Counted from the first letter of the stretch, positions 52,096-63,946 are shown. The stretch is DNA of 64,000 nucleotides from Saprospiraceae bacterium (GCA_027486765.1 JAIXOO010000139.1:56737-120736); one strand, 5' to 3'. Made by a program: numbers and translations. Notes: generated by a model from the letters alone, not told the origin.

Positions 52096-52839
52096 ATGAA
52101 AATCCTGTTCTCTGCTCTGCTGCTGACTTGTTTGTTGAACACCGCTTGGGCCAGCCCTTTAACTACCGAACAATTGCGCAGCAATTTAATCGCCAATACC
52201 TGGCGAGAGGCCAATGCAAACGAATGGACTGGCTTTGGACTACTGATGGAATTTAACGATAACGGTGTAGCGACGGTCATCAACAATACCCATGCCGAGT
52301 GGCCTGCCATGGCCCGTTACACCTGGACGGTTGATTTGCAACGTGAAACGCCAGTCATCTCCTTCCGGGATTACATGGGCAGTACTTTCCGTTATACCGC
52401 AGTACAAACCTTACGTGGGCTGGACTTGTTGCCCTTCGATTCCGAAACGCGCACCGTTGTTCACCTGAGTTCCGGCAATCGAGTGAACCCCATCCAATGG
52501 ACCAAAACACAACAAACACTGCTTGGTTCCTGGGAAAACACCATTGCCGTCCCTGCCGCCAATAGCCAGGTGCCTCAATTGCGCTTCAATGTTGATGGAA
52601 CTTACGCCTTGTCTTGGGGCGTAATAAACACCTCAGCTAAAGTACGCGAAGCAGGCCGTTGGATGCTGTCCAAGTGTAGCGACTTTATCATTCTGATGCC
52701 TGAGGATAGCGACACGCTGGAATACGCAAAGGTGCGTTTGATCAGTGCCGACGAAATGGTGGTGGAACAATTGGTGGTCACCAAAGGGAGTTTGGTGGTC
52801 AATAAGGAAGTGAAGAATATGTTCTTTAATAAGTTGTAG
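52096..52839 (+). CDS. Exported lipocalin-like protein, unknown function
   Basis: A 247-residue protein with a signal peptide (MKILFSALLLTCLLNTAWA). Two similar blocks follow, each with a Trp-rich strand and a condition-like pattern: LIANTWREANANEWTGFGLL at about 31-50 and LLGSWENTIAVPAANSQVPQ near 146-165. This resembles lipocalin-like or 'DUF5004-type' repeats in Bacteroidota. No catalytic motif is seen. Function unknown. It is followed by a large inverted repeat shared with convergent gyrB. Confidence 0.7.
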   Translation: MKILFSALLLTCLLNTAWASPLTTEQLRSNLIANTWREANANEWTGFGLLMEFNDNGVATVINNTHAEWPAMARYTWTVDLQRETPVISFRDYMGSTFRYTAVQTLRGLDLLPFDSETRTVVHLSSGNRVNPIQWTKTQQTLLGSWENTIAVPAANSQVPQLRFNVDGTYALSWGVINTSAKVREAGRWMLSKCSDFIILMPEDSDTLEYAKVRLISADEMVVEQLVVTKGSLVVNKEVKNMFFNKL

Positions 52840-52842
52840 ACA

Positions 52843-52962
52843 AGTTGAGAAGGTTGAGGGAGGTTGAGAAAGTTTAGGCTACCGCGAGCGATTTTGACAA
52901 TGTCCTTGTCTAAGTCGCTCGCGGTAGCCTAAACCTTCTCAACCTCCTCAACTTTCTCAACT
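52843..52962. terminator. Inverted repeat with GGCTACCGCGAGCG core (copy 2)
   Basis: Arms of about 48 bases (52843-52891 and 52915-52962) match with few mismatches. The loop TTTTGACAATGTCCTTGTCTAAG is nearly that of copy 1 at 41718-41826. It lies between two convergent genes and ends three bases before the gyrB stop codon, as a bidirectional terminator would. Confidence 0.85.
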
Positions 52963-52964
52963 AT

Positions 52965-54941
<1,977 letters not shown>

Positions 54942-55121
54942 CTAAAAAACTACGGGATTTAGAAGAAAAAAACGAACAAAAATTCGGATTGCATGAATTT
55001 TAATTATTTGAAAATCAATTATTTATAGTTTATTGTTCTGCATTTTGTATTCAATGTTCTTTTTCATGGCTTTCCGTACGGTGAAATGAGGTGTTTAATA
55101 ATTGTTTATTTTTGTGCGCAA

Positions 55122-55242
55122 GGGGCGATAAAAAATAAGTGTTTCATTTTGCCAAAGGATTAGATGAGAAAACGGTTCATTTAAAGTGTCTTATCTAATC
55201 CTTTGGCTCAGGAAAAATGAACGCTTATTTTTGCCCCACTAC
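55122..55242. repeat. Long form of dispersed palindromic element (copy D)
   Basis: A 121-base element with GGGGCGATAAAAAATAAGTG and CGCTTATTTTTGCCCC as outer ends. Inner arms GCCAAAGGATTAGATGAGA and TCTTATCTAATCCTTTGGC pair at 18 of 19 positions. It shares most of its sequence with copy B. It lies in the 332-base gap between divergent gyrB and tsaE. The remainder of that gap is A/T-rich without other features. Confidence 0.85.
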
Positions 55243-55261
55243 CAAACTAATAAATGAATGG

Positions 55262-55690
55262 ATGGAGTGGCAGATTGAAAATTTGGCAGCGCTTCCGCAC
55301 TACAGTCAAAAACTCTTGGAAAATTTTCCTGATCGGCGGGTTTTTGCGTTTACGGGCGAAGTTGGAGCGGGCAAAACGACCTTTATTCAAAACATCTGTA
55401 AGCACTTAGGGGTTACTCAGGTAGTAAGCAGCCCTACTTTTGCGCTGGTCAATGAATATGTTTACACGGAAGCCTCAAGCGGCCTCCCGCAGTCGGCTTA
55501 TCATTTGGACTTGTACCGTTTGCGGAGCATCGAAGAAGCTTTGGACATCGGGGTAGAGGACTATTTGTATAGCGGAAATTATTGTTTTGTGGAATGGCCC
55601 GAAATCATTGAACCCTTGTTGCCTGAAGGTACCTTGCGGATTCATTTTGAAATGCTGAGCGATTCCCAACGAAAAATGCTAATTTTGTAA
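55262..55690 (+). CDS. tsaE: tRNA threonylcarbamoyladenosine biosynthesis ATPase TsaE
   Basis: A 142-residue P-loop protein needed, with TsaB/TsaC/TsaD, for t6A37 modification of ANN-reading tRNAs. Walker A is FTGEVGAGKTTFIQ; then VVSSPTFALVNEY, HLDLYRLRSIEEALDIGVEDY and FVEWPEI are typical. The start at 55262 is used because the 15 in-frame codons before it (from 55217) come mostly from the palindromic repeat. Confidence 0.93.
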   Translation: MEWQIENLAALPHYSQKLLENFPDRRVFAFTGEVGAGKTTFIQNICKHLGVTQVVSSPTFALVNEYVYTEASSGLPQSAYHLDLYRLRSIEEALDIGVEDYLYSGNYCFVEWPEIIEPLLPEGTLRIHFEMLSDSQRKMLIL

Positions 55691-55755
55691 AAACAAAAGC
55701 GAGGCAAAGTCGGGCTAGTTTCAGCCAGGCCTCTACTCGTTTGACTTCCTGAATT

Positions 55756-57000
55756 ATGAGTGGTGGAAAAGAAGGAAATGGCGGAACGGCCATCGCTATA
55801 CCCAAGTCTTTGACGGACTTCCAATACCAAACCCAACCCGAAACGCTGGATGTCCAGCAAAAGTCGGAGAAGTTGTTCATTGGGGTGTCCAAGGAAAGTA
55901 CGCTCCAGGAAAATCGGGTAGCGCTGGTTCCCTCTTCAGTGGCGATTCTAGTGGGTTATGGCCACCGCGTAGTGGTTGAAACTGGCGCAGGAGAAAAAGC
56001 ACATTTCACCGATCATCAGTTTTCTGAAGCTGGAGCAGAAATTGCCCACAGCAAGGAAGAGGTATTTCGTGCCAAAATTTTGTTAAAAGTAGCTCCGCCT
56101 ACACTGGCCGAAATTGAGTTGATGCACCCCAACCAAATCCTCATTTCGCCACTCCACCTGCCCATCATTTCCGGGGAATACATCAACAAACTCCGCCAAA
56201 AAAGGGTCATTGCCCTGGCCATGGAATACATCAAGGACGATCTCGACAACTTCCCCGTAGTACGCACCATGAGCGAAATGGCGGGCATTCGAGCCATGCT
56301 AACCGCAGCCGAATTGTTGACCAGTACTGGTGGAGGTAAAGGAATCTTGCTTGGCGGTATTTCCGGGGTGCCCAGTGCCAAAGTAGTCATTTTAGGTGCG
56401 GGAATCGTAGCCGAAAACGCCACTCGGGTGGCCCTAGGGCTTGGTGCTGAAGTGCGGATTTTTGACAACAACATCTACAAACTCAAACGCCTACAAAATC
56501 AGGTAGGCCGCCAATTGTATACCTCCTCTATCGACCCTTTTTACCTGCGGGAAGAATTGTTGACAGCGGATGTGGCCATTGGGGCGATCCATTCCAAGAG
56601 TGGTCGTGCGCCCGTGATTGTGAGCGAAGAAATGGTGTCGCGGATGCGCCCTGGCGCGGTGATTGTAGATGTGAGCATCGATCAGGGTGGCTGTTTTGAA
56701 ACTTCACGGGTAACTTCGCTGGATAAACCGACCTTTATCGAGCACGGAATCATTCATTATTGTGTGCCAAATATTGCCTCACAGGTGCCGCGTACTGCGT
56801 CGATGGCAATTAGCAATATCCTGACCTCCATTCTATTGCGCTCAGGTTCTACGAGCAGCATCGAGCATTTGTTGTTCAGCAATCCGGGCCTACGCCATGG
56901 AGTGTACACCTACAAGGGTTGTTTGTGCAACGAATATTTGAGCGAACGTTTTCAGATCAAGTATACAAATCTGGATTTGTTGATTACGTCGCATTTTTAG
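55756..57000 (+). CDS. ald: Alanine dehydrogenase
   Basis: A 414-residue NAD-dependent enzyme that interconverts alanine and pyruvate plus ammonia. IGVSKESTLQENRVALVPSS is the AlaDH/transhydrogenase N-terminal signature (substrate Arg). Lys lies in ILLKVAPP and His in ISPLHLP. The NAD-binding motif is VVILGAGIVAENATRVALGLGAEVRIFDNN. The conserved SIDQGGCFETSR is present. The ~40-residue hydrophilic N-terminal extension (SGGKEGNGGT...) is seen in Bacteroidota versions. It is 65 bases after tsaE. Confidence 0.88.
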   Translation: MSGGKEGNGGTAIAIPKSLTDFQYQTQPETLDVQQKSEKLFIGVSKESTLQENRVALVPSSVAILVGYGHRVVVETGAGEKAHFTDHQFSEAGAEIAHSKEEVFRAKILLKVAPPTLAEIELMHPNQILISPLHLPIISGEYINKLRQKRVIALAMEYIKDDLDNFPVVRTMSEMAGIRAMLTAAELLTSTGGGKGILLGGISGVPSAKVVILGAGIVAENATRVALGLGAEVRIFDNNIYKLKRLQNQVGRQLYTSSIDPFYLREELLTADVAIGAIHSKSGRAPVIVSEEMVSRMRPGAVIVDVSIDQGGCFETSRVTSLDKPTFIEHGIIHYCVPNIASQVPRTASMAISNILTSILLRSGSTSSIEHLLFSNPGLRHGVYTYKGCLCNEYLSERFQIKYTNLDLLITSHF

Positions 57001-57345
57001 GTGGGCTGCGTATTGGCAGAAAACGCTTATTAAAACAGCTTTTACTACTTCCTGATCAAACCAGACAGCTTCGCAATCATCCTTCACCCGCAATCGCCAG
57101 CCTAGCGGAAGTCCAAGATATTTGATTATCAAATCATTCCATTCTCCTAAATGGGCGACATGTTCACCCCTTGCCATGTTAGACCCATTCTAAATAACCC
57201 CTAAAAATTCCGCCTTCCTTGTATTTTCCCAAAAAAATGACTTGATTTGATCATCCAACAAAATAAAATTCTCGTATCTCCTTTTAACAAGAGTTTTCTT
57301 TTGCCTGGGATCGCCATTTTCGCAAGACACAAATTACCATAACCT
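57001..57345. other. Intergenic stretch without a recognised gene
   Basis: A 345-base gap between the alanine dehydrogenase and the molybdenum hydroxylase operon. A minus-strand ORF (56890-57177) overlaps the dehydrogenase and shows no family motif. The final ~60 bases should carry the operon promoter, but I see no clear consensus box. Confidence 0.45.
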
Positions 57346-57834
57346 ATGTCAGTAAAAATTTCAGTAAGCATTAACGGGAAAAAATACACCAGTGAGGTAG
57401 AACCTCGCCAGTTGCTGGTGTACCACCTCCGGGAAGCTTTGGCACTTACCGGATCGCACGTAGGCTGCGACACCAGTAGTTGCGGAGCTTGTACGGTACT
57501 GGTGGACGGCCAGGCCGTAAAGTCCTGTACCACCCTGGCCGCACAGGTCGACGGGTGTAACGTGATCACGGTGGAGGGCCTCGCCAAAAACGGCAATCTT
57601 CACCCCATTCAGGAAGGCTTTAAAGAAGAACATGGCTTGCAGTGTGGGTTTTGTACCCCTGGCATGATCATGGCCGCCGCCGATTTGTTGCAAAACAATC
57701 CAGATCCTTCTGAAACCGAAATCCGGCATGCACTTGAAGGCAATTTCTGCCGCTGTACCGGGTACCACAACATTGTCCGCTCGATCCAGTGGGCCGCTAA
57801 TAAATTAAAAGAAACCAACGCAGCAGTACTATGA
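57346..57834 (+). CDS. Molybdenum hydroxylase small subunit, [2Fe-2S] protein (CoxS-like)
   Basis: A 162-residue subunit that passes electrons in xanthine-oxidase-family enzymes. The plant-type cluster uses [21 protein letters not shown] (about 42-62). The second, molybdenum-proximal cluster uses CGFCTPGM (about 102-109) and CRCTGY (about 135-140). All eight cysteines are present. It overlaps the large-subunit gene by four bases (ATGA), indicating coupled translation. Confidence 0.94.
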   Translation: MSVKISVSINGKKYTSEVEPRQLLVYHLREALALTGSHVGCDTSSCGACTVLVDGQAVKSCTTLAAQVDGCNVITVEGLAKNGNLHPIQEGFKEEHGLQCGFCTPGMIMAAADLLQNNPDPSETEIRHALEGNFCRCTGYHNIVRSIQWAANKLKETNAAVL

Positions 57835-60200
57835 CATACATCGGTCAATCCGTAAAGCGCGTTGAAGACAAGCGCTTTACCACGGGCAAAGGCAAATACA
57901 CCGACGACATCAAACTCGTTGGCATGACCCATGCTCATATTGTGCGCAGCCCTTATGCCCACGCCATCATCAAGAGCATCGATATTGACACCGCCCTGGC
58001 TCACCCTGGGGTAGTCGCAATTTTTACGGGCAAAGACATCGCCGCGGCTGGCATCAACGGCGTTCCCGCCGGCTGGCAGGTCAACTTTAAAGACGGCACC
58101 ACCATGAAGGAGCCGCCCCACCCCCTTTTGGTGGCCGATCGGGTCAAACACGTGGGTGACGGCATCGCCGTGATCATCGCCGAAGACCTGGCTACCGCCC
58201 GCGACGCAGCCGACCTCATCGAAATCGACTACGAGGTATTGCCTTGCGTGACCAATCCCGCCGAGGCTGTTAAAGCTGGAGCACCGCAGGTACACGACAA
58301 TGCCCCCAACAACATTTGTTTTGACTGGGAATTGGGCAACCCCAAGGCTGAAGTGGATGCTGCCATTGCGGCATCACACCACGTCACCCGCCTGGATTTG
58401 GTCAACCAACGGATGGCTCCCAATGCCATCGAACCGCGCTCAGCAATAGGACATTACGACGATTCCAAGGACAAGTTTACCTTGTACACTACGTCACAAA
58501 ACCCCCACTTGACCCGCCTGCTCATGTGTGCCTTCGTGCTCGGCATTCCCGAACACAAGGTGCAGGTCGTCGCGCCCGATGTAGGTGGAGGTTTTGGTAG
58601 CAAAATTTTCCACTACATCGAAGAGGCATTGGTGATTTGGGCTTCCAAACAGATTGGTCGCCCGATCAAGTGGACTTCCACCCGCAGCGAAGCGTTTCTC
58701 ACCGACGCGCATGGTCGCGATCACGTGACTACCGCCGAGATGGGTTTTGATAAGGAGGGCAAGGTCACCGCCCTGCGCGTGAGCACCTTTGCCAACCTGG
58801 GCGCCTACCTTTCTACTTTTGCACCCGCAGTACCTACGTATCTGCATGGTACCCTCTTGCAAGGTTTGTACACTACGCCCAAAATCCACGTGGATGTCAC
58901 CGCTGTATTCACGCACACCAACGCGGTGGATGCTTACCGTGGTGCGGGTCGCCCGGAGGCAACTTACCTGTTGGAGCGCCTGATGGATACTGCTGCCCTG
59001 GAAATGGGCATGGATCCCGCTGAGCTGCGCTTCAAAAACTTCATTCCTGCCTTCGACGGCGTAACCCAACCCGGGTACCAAACCCAGGTGGCGCTGCAAT
59101 ACGACAGTGGCAACTACGAGCCAGTACTGGAACGTGGCCTGGAAATGGTGGGCTACGAGAATTTCCGCAAAGAACAGGCCGAAGCCCGCAAAAATGGCAA
59201 ACTCCTGGGCATTGGTTTTTCCACTTATATCGAGGCTTGTGGCATTGCGCCATCTGCAGTAGTGGGTGCCCTGGGTGCACGGGCTGGTTTATACGAATCG
59301 GCTCAAGTGAGGGTGCAACCCACTGGCAAAGTGAGTGTGTTTACGGGGTCCCACTCGCATGGGCAGGGACACGAGACCACTTTTGCTCAAGTCGTGGCTG
59401 ATCGGTTGGGGATTGCCATGGAGGACATCGACATTGTGCATGGCGATTCCGACTCCGTTGCCTTCGGGATGGGGACTTATGGTTCGCGTTCCTTGGCGGT
59501 AGGTGGTAGCGCCATCGTGAAGAGCATCGATAAGGTGTTGGAAAAAGGAGCGAAAATTGCTGCCCATAAACTTGAAGCCGCCGAGGAAGACCTCGAATAC
59601 GCGGGTGGCAGATGGACAGTGAAGGGGACCGATAAAAGCATTGGTTTTGGCGACATTGCGCTCACAGCGTACGTGCCCCACGATTATCCGGCGGGTCTGG
59701 AACCCGGCCTGGATTTCTCCAGCTTCTACGACCCGACCAACTTTACCTATCCCTTCGGTTGCCACATTGCCATCGTGGAAGTGGATGCCGAAACGGGTAA
59801 GGTGACGCTCAAACGTTTCATCGCCGTTGATGACGTAGGCAATGTGATCAACCCGATGATTGTGGATGGTCAAATCCACGGCGGTTTGGCTCAAGGTATC
59901 GGTCAGGCCATGCTGGAAGGGGTCGCTTACGATGCGGAAGGCCAGTTGATGACGGGCTCCTTCATGGATTACGCAATGCCACGCGCGGATGATTTACCCT
60001 CTTTTGAAATTGATCGCAAAGTAACTCCTTGCCCGCACAACCCACTGGGTGTGAAAGGCGCAGGGGAAGCAGGTTGTATTGGTTCTACCCCAGCGGTAGT
60101 GAATGCTGTGATGGACGCGCTGACGCCCTTCGGCATCATCAAGAACCTGGAAATGCCAATGACCCCGCAACGGGTTTGGCGAGCAATGCATCAAAAATAA
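57831..60200 (+). CDS. Molybdenum hydroxylase large subunit (CoxL-like, form II type)
   Basis: The 789-residue subunit binds molybdopterin cytosine dinucleotide and performs hydroxylation. It opens with [24 protein letters not shown]. Mo-site motifs include [40 protein letters not shown] and [20 protein letters not shown] with the catalytic Glu. The active-site loop is AYRGAGR, the form II type, not AYRCSFR of proven CO dehydrogenase. The substrate is therefore likely an aldehyde, purine or other heterocycle. The FAD subunit gene follows 10 bases later. No cofactor-insertion genes are adjacent. Confidence 0.93.
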   Translation: MTYIGQSVKRVEDKRFTTGKGKYTDDIKLVGMTHAHIVRSPYAHAIIKSIDIDTALAHPGVVAIFTGKDIAAAGINGVPAGWQVNFKDGTTMKEPPHPLLVADRVKHVGDGIAVIIAEDLATARDAADLIEIDYEVLPCVTNPAEAVKAGAPQVHDNAPNNICFDWELGNPKAEVDAAIAASHHVTRLDLVNQRMAPNAIEPRSAIGHYDDSKDKFTLYTTSQNPHLTRLLMCAFVLGIPEHKVQVVAPDVGGGFGSKIFHYIEEALVIWASKQIGRPIKWTSTRSEAFLTDAHGRDHVTTAEMGFDKEGKVTALRVSTFANLGAYLSTFAPAVPTYLHGTLLQGLYTTPKIHVDVTAVFTHTNAVDAYRGAGRPEATYLLERLMDTAALEMGMDPAELRFKNFIPAFDGVTQPGYQTQVALQYDSGNYEPVLERGLEMVGYENFRKEQAEARKNGKLLGIGFSTYIEACGIAPSAVVGALGARAGLYESAQVRVQPTGKVSVFTGSHSHGQGHETTFAQVVADRLGIAMEDIDIVHGDSDSVAFGMGTYGSRSLAVGGSAIVKSIDKVLEKGAKIAAHKLEAAEEDLEYAGGRWTVKGTDKSIGFGDIALTAYVPHDYPAGLEPGLDFSSFYDPTNFTYPFGCHIAIVEVDAETGKVTLKRFIAVDDVGNVINPMIVDGQIHGGLAQGIGQAMLEGVAYDAEGQLMTGSFMDYAMPRADDLPSFEIDRKVTPCPHNPLGVKGAGEAGCIGSTPAVVNAVMDALTPFGIIKNLEMPMTPQRVWRAMHQK

Positions 60201-60210
60201 ATTTAAAAAG

Positions 60211-61065
60211 ATGATTCCTGCAAATTTCGAATACCACCGCGCTGGATCAGTTGATGAAGCATTGAGCTTGTTGGACCAGCCGGACGTTTATGCCAAAGTT
60301 TTGTCGGGAGGCCACAGCCTGATTCCCGCGCTCAAACTGCGCCTGAACCAACCGGGAGCACTCGTCGACATTGCGCGCATCGCTGAATTGCGCTACATCC
60401 GCCAGGATGGCAATTCCATCGCCATCGGCTCAACCAGTACCCACAAGGACATTGCCAACTCGGCGCTCCTAGCTCAGCACATTGCCATGTTGCCCGAGGC
60501 TGCTGGCCTGATTGGCGATCCACAGGTGCGCAACGTAGGCACCATCGGAGGCAGCATTGCCCACGCCGATCCCGCTGCGGATTGGCCCGGTGTATTGTTG
60601 GCTGCTGATGCGGAAATTGTGTTGCGCAGCAAAGCAGGCAGCCGCACCTTGGCCGCTCAGGATTTTTTCCTGGGTTTTTACAGCACTGCGCTGCAAGAGG
60701 GGGAAATTGTAACCGAAATCCGGGTACCGATTCCCGCCGCAGGCACCAAATCGACCTACCAGAAGTTCATGCAGCCAGCCTCGCGTTTTGCGATTGTGGG
60801 TTGTGCTGCCGTGGTACAAGTCAGCGATGGCACTTGCAGTATGGTGCGGGTAGCGTTCAACGGCGTAGCTGATGCCTGTTTCCGCGATGTGAATGTGGAA
60901 AATGCGCTGATCGGAAAGGCGGCTACAGCTGAAAACATCGCAGCTGCAGCAGCTCAGGCGGCACAAGGCGTGTCAATCCTGAGTGACCACTATGCTGCGG
61001 AGGACTACCGCAAACACCTGGCGGTAGTGTATGCCAAACGGGCTTTGACAGTTGTGGCTGGATGA
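60211..61065 (+). CDS. Molybdenum hydroxylase medium subunit, FAD-binding (CoxM-like)
   Basis: A 284-residue flavoprotein subunit. The FAD motifs are AKVLSGGHSLIPALKLRLNQ and the second site TIGGSIAHADPAADWPGVLL. The C-terminal CO-dehydrogenase-flavoprotein domain ends DHYAAEDYRKHLAVVYAKRA. It takes electrons from the [2Fe-2S] clusters and passes them to an acceptor. Third gene of the operon; order small-large-medium. Confidence 0.93.
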   Translation: MIPANFEYHRAGSVDEALSLLDQPDVYAKVLSGGHSLIPALKLRLNQPGALVDIARIAELRYIRQDGNSIAIGSTSTHKDIANSALLAQHIAMLPEAAGLIGDPQVRNVGTIGGSIAHADPAADWPGVLLAADAEIVLRSKAGSRTLAAQDFFLGFYSTALQEGEIVTEIRVPIPAAGTKSTYQKFMQPASRFAIVGCAAVVQVSDGTCSMVRVAFNGVADACFRDVNVENALIGKAATAENIAAAAAQAAQGVSILSDHYAAEDYRKHLAVVYAKRALTVVAG

Positions 61066-61100
61066 TTTGATTGAAGAATCTTTATTGCCAATACGGGCGG

Positions 61101-61129
61101 CGGCGGGGAGTACTCGTCGCCGTTTTTTT
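61101..61129 (+). terminator. Rho-independent terminator of the molybdenum hydroxylase operon
   Basis: CGGCGGGGAG (61101-61110) and CTCGTCGCCG (61113-61122) pair with two mismatches and are followed by seven T (61123-61129). Confidence 0.85.
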
Positions 61130-61140
61130 GTTTTGTGAAT

Positions 61141-61148
61141 TATCTTTG
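61141..61148 (+). promoter_or_regulatory. Putative -7 promoter box (TATCTTTG) of the histidine kinase gene
   Basis: An exact TAnnTTTG match about 60 bases before the ATG at 61208, directly after the terminator of the previous operon. Confidence 0.5.
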
Positions 61149-61207
61149 TAAAAAAAGAAAACGCCTCAGTCAAAATGACGGATTACTAAGCCGAGGTTGG
61201 AGAGAGA

Positions 61208-63946
61208 ATGGAAAAAGATAAACTTGACGAAAAATTAGAAAAAATGCTTACCCACAAATTGTTAACTACCTGCGGCTTCAAAGCGGTTTTACTCCTTTGC
61301 TTATCCTGCTGTTGCTTCAATACATGGGCACAAAATAAACCTATCCTGAATCTCGCACTGAATCAAACCTATCGCATCAACTGCCGCAATGTTTATGACC
61401 GTGATTATCGAGCTTCCAATTACAATGGAAACATCAAACACGTTGAAAAGACCTTTTGGGAAATAAAAGTCATTCAAAAAAACAAGCAAAGCCATTTACT
61501 GGAGGTACGTTGTACAAGGAGGTATCTCCACATTCCCAGCCTTAATGACGCCATGGATTCAGAATATTTGACCGAACAAGACCGACAGAGTCTGTGGTAC
61601 AGCTACGGAGCACGGATTTCGAATAGCAAGATGTATTGGCGAGTGAATACTGCGGGGCGAATCACCCACAGTTACCTTAAAAACCCATTGTTCGAAAAAA
61701 TAGACGAAACGCTCAAGCAGCGCAAAGACTCGGTGTGGATATTTCCTTACTTTGAACCTGCCCAAAAGACTAAACACTCTTACGTCGTCAAGTGGGAACA
61801 ACCCATCACTGACGTTGCCATGGTTGTCCCCATTTCCTATCTTCACTATGGACGCGAAGCTTTTTATGACGCTTACGGAAAACAGCTACCCAAAGGCTGG
61901 GAAGAAACCAAAGCCTACGTTATTCGGCGCGAACCTTTAAATTTTTCCTATCGCGATTACCCGTCATTAAAAACAAAATTTGAGTTTCAAGCGGACAGTG
62001 GGAGCTTTACGGCTGCCAATACCATCAAGTTCGTTTTCGACCGCAAAACCGGGTGGCCATTGAATGGAAAAAGCCATATGTTTGGCAATATGCTGGATTA
62101 TACAAACCCAGACCAAGAAGCCAAATCCCCGCAGGAAGAAGGATGGCGCAACTACATCAATAACGCTAGTTGGGGTTACAATGCTAAAACACCTCGTTTT
62201 AAAGACTTTGCAAAAGTTCAAGCGGATGAGTTTTTAATCGCTTTGCAAAACCTAAAAAAGGATCAGCTCGCGTTAGGCGCTGAGCTATACCAGCAATTTT
62301 ATTGGGGTTTACAGTATCGATATGCCCATGTTTTGCTTCGAACCTGGAGCGTTTACGATAATGTGGGTGATGTGCCCTTAGTGAGTGCCCCCCCTTTTAT
62401 GGCGATGATTGACACTTTATCTACCGTCAATGACGTTGCGATGCAGCAACCCATCTTTGCGGAATATTTGTTGAGCCTGCTTGAATACCGCATCGGTAAC
62501 CTTGCTGGAGGGGCCAATACTGAGAAAGTTGCAAAAAGCGAAAAAAGTCTCAACGAACGGTTTACACTGGCTGGCTTGATGTACAAAGGTATGCCCAGGT
62601 TTTTGGCTCAATCCGCACTGCTTCAAGAGGCTTTTGAGCGTGGCTTTGATTTGGCGGGAATCAAACCCGTTTATGAAGCTTTCACCAGGCAATATGGACA
62701 AACAAAAGCAGCGGAAAGGATAAAAAAATTATACCAGAACAGCTTGAATACTGAGCCTGGAAAACCTTTTTTGACCTTTAGTGGGACGGACGAAAAGGGC
62801 CAAATCATAACTAGTTCTGTTTTCAAGGGAAAAAAGGTATTGCTGAACCTTTTTGATGAAACCTTTAATTCCTGGATCAGCCCGAATGACATTGATCTGT
62901 GGAAACTCAAAAAGGCCTACCCGCAGCTTCAGGTTATTCACCTTGGCCTTGTTCCTGATTTTAAAAAACAGCAGGAATTGTACAAGACCTTAAAACACCA
63001 CAACAATGGTAAATTTGTTTTTGTCAACAATACTCAACTGATAGACCAAATCAGGGCACAACTCAACTGGAACATACGAACCGGCAAATGCAATCGCATC
63101 TACCTCATTGATGAAGATTGGAAAATTTATGACTATTTATTGCGATTTAATGAAAACTCACAAGCAGTATTGAATGAACAATTTGTGGAGAAAGTACCAC
63201 TGTTTCTCAAACAAGCGCCACCTGATCGCTACAAAGCCATCAAAAAATGGGCCTGGAATAGCCTTCGGGTGCTGGTAACCGTTTTCCTGAGTTGGTGGCT
63301 TACTGGCCTGTATATTCGGCGCAGGGAACGCATCCGACGTCAGCGGCTGGAGATCCAATTACAGGCTATTCGCGCCCAGCTCAACCCGCATTTTGTATTC
63401 AATACCATGAATGCCATTCAACATTTGATGTTGTCTCATAAAACGGAAAAAGCCCAGGAATACCTGGCCGAACTGGGTGGTTTGATGCGCAGTGTACTGA
63501 ATTTGACCAAAGATGAATTGGTCAGTATCCACGAAGAATTGAACATTGTCCAGCAGTATTGTAAGTTGGAGGCTTTGCGGAAGGATTTTGAGCTGAGTAT
63601 AAAAATTGACCCAGGAATTGACCCTTACAATACCCTGATTCCACCGATGGTATTGCAGCCTTTGGTAGAAAATAGCATTGTTCACGGTTTTTTACCCTTA
63701 ACCGAAAAGGGGCAGTTGGAAATTGAGGTACAAAAAAATGATCAATTTATCGAAATTTGGGTGAGAGATAATGGCGTTGGGTTGGAGTTGGCACAAGACC
63801 GTGGATCAAAGGGATTGCAAAAAAGCCTGGAACTCAATCGCCAACGCCTGCAATTGATGTACAAAGGTAAAGCACGGTTCAGCCTCAACGCTCGGCCATC
63901 AGGCCAAGGTGTTGAGGCATTGATCCAATTGCCCATCGAAAGTTGA
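61208..63946 (+). CDS. LytS/YehU-type sensor histidine kinase with periplasmic thioredoxin-like region
   Basis: A 912-residue protein. After a signal/anchor (about 20-38) comes a large periplasmic part. Residues ~515-660 (PGKPFLTFSGTDEKGQII, KKVLLNLFDETFNSWISPND, ...NRIYLIDEDWKIYDY) look like a thioredoxin/AhpC fold lacking the CXXC cysteines. A helix (about 682-703) leads to the kinase: phospho-acceptor His728 in QLNPHFVFNTMNAIQHLM, and the ATP lid motifs PLVENSIVHGF and WVRDNGVGLEL. Alternatively translation starts at Met13 (61244). Its response regulator gene starts 8 bases after the stop. Confidence 0.9.
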   Translation: MEKDKLDEKLEKMLTHKLLTTCGFKAVLLLCLSCCCFNTWAQNKPILNLALNQTYRINCRNVYDRDYRASNYNGNIKHVEKTFWEIKVIQKNKQSHLLEVRCTRRYLHIPSLNDAMDSEYLTEQDRQSLWYSYGARISNSKMYWRVNTAGRITHSYLKNPLFEKIDETLKQRKDSVWIFPYFEPAQKTKHSYVVKWEQPITDVAMVVPISYLHYGREAFYDAYGKQLPKGWEETKAYVIRREPLNFSYRDYPSLKTKFEFQADSGSFTAANTIKFVFDRKTGWPLNGKSHMFGNMLDYTNPDQEAKSPQEEGWRNYINNASWGYNAKTPRFKDFAKVQADEFLIALQNLKKDQLALGAELYQQFYWGLQYRYAHVLLRTWSVYDNVGDVPLVSAPPFMAMIDTLSTVNDVAMQQPIFAEYLLSLLEYRIGNLAGGANTEKVAKSEKSLNERFTLAGLMYKGMPRFLAQSALLQEAFERGFDLAGIKPVYEAFTRQYGQTKAAERIKKLYQNSLNTEPGKPFLTFSGTDEKGQIITSSVFKGKKVLLNLFDETFNSWISPNDIDLWKLKKAYPQLQVIHLGLVPDFKKQQELYKTLKHHNNGKFVFVNNTQLIDQIRAQLNWNIRTGKCNRIYLIDEDWKIYDYLLRFNENSQAVLNEQFVEKVPLFLKQAPPDRYKAIKKWAWNSLRVLVTVFLSWWLTGLYIRRRERIRRQRLEIQLQAIRAQLNPHFVFNTMNAIQHLMLSHKTEKAQEYLAELGGLMRSVLNLTKDELVSIHEELNIVQQYCKLEALRKDFELSIKIDPGIDPYNTLIPPMVLQPLVENSIVHGFLPLTEKGQLEIEVQKNDQFIEIWVRDNGVGLELAQDRGSKGLQKSLELNRQRLQLMYKGKARFSLNARPSGQGVEALIQLPIES

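Noticed and set aside
55217..55261. Longer TsaE start at 55217
   Set aside because: The added residues are encoded largely by the dispersed repeat and are not part of the TsaE family.
56890..57177. A 95-codon minus-strand ORF after the alanine dehydrogenase
   Set aside because: It overlaps 110 bases of the dehydrogenase antisense and shows no family motif.
57831..60200. Aerobic carbon monoxide dehydrogenase (form I)
   Set aside because: The diagnostic AYRCSFR loop is absent; AYRGAGR is present instead.
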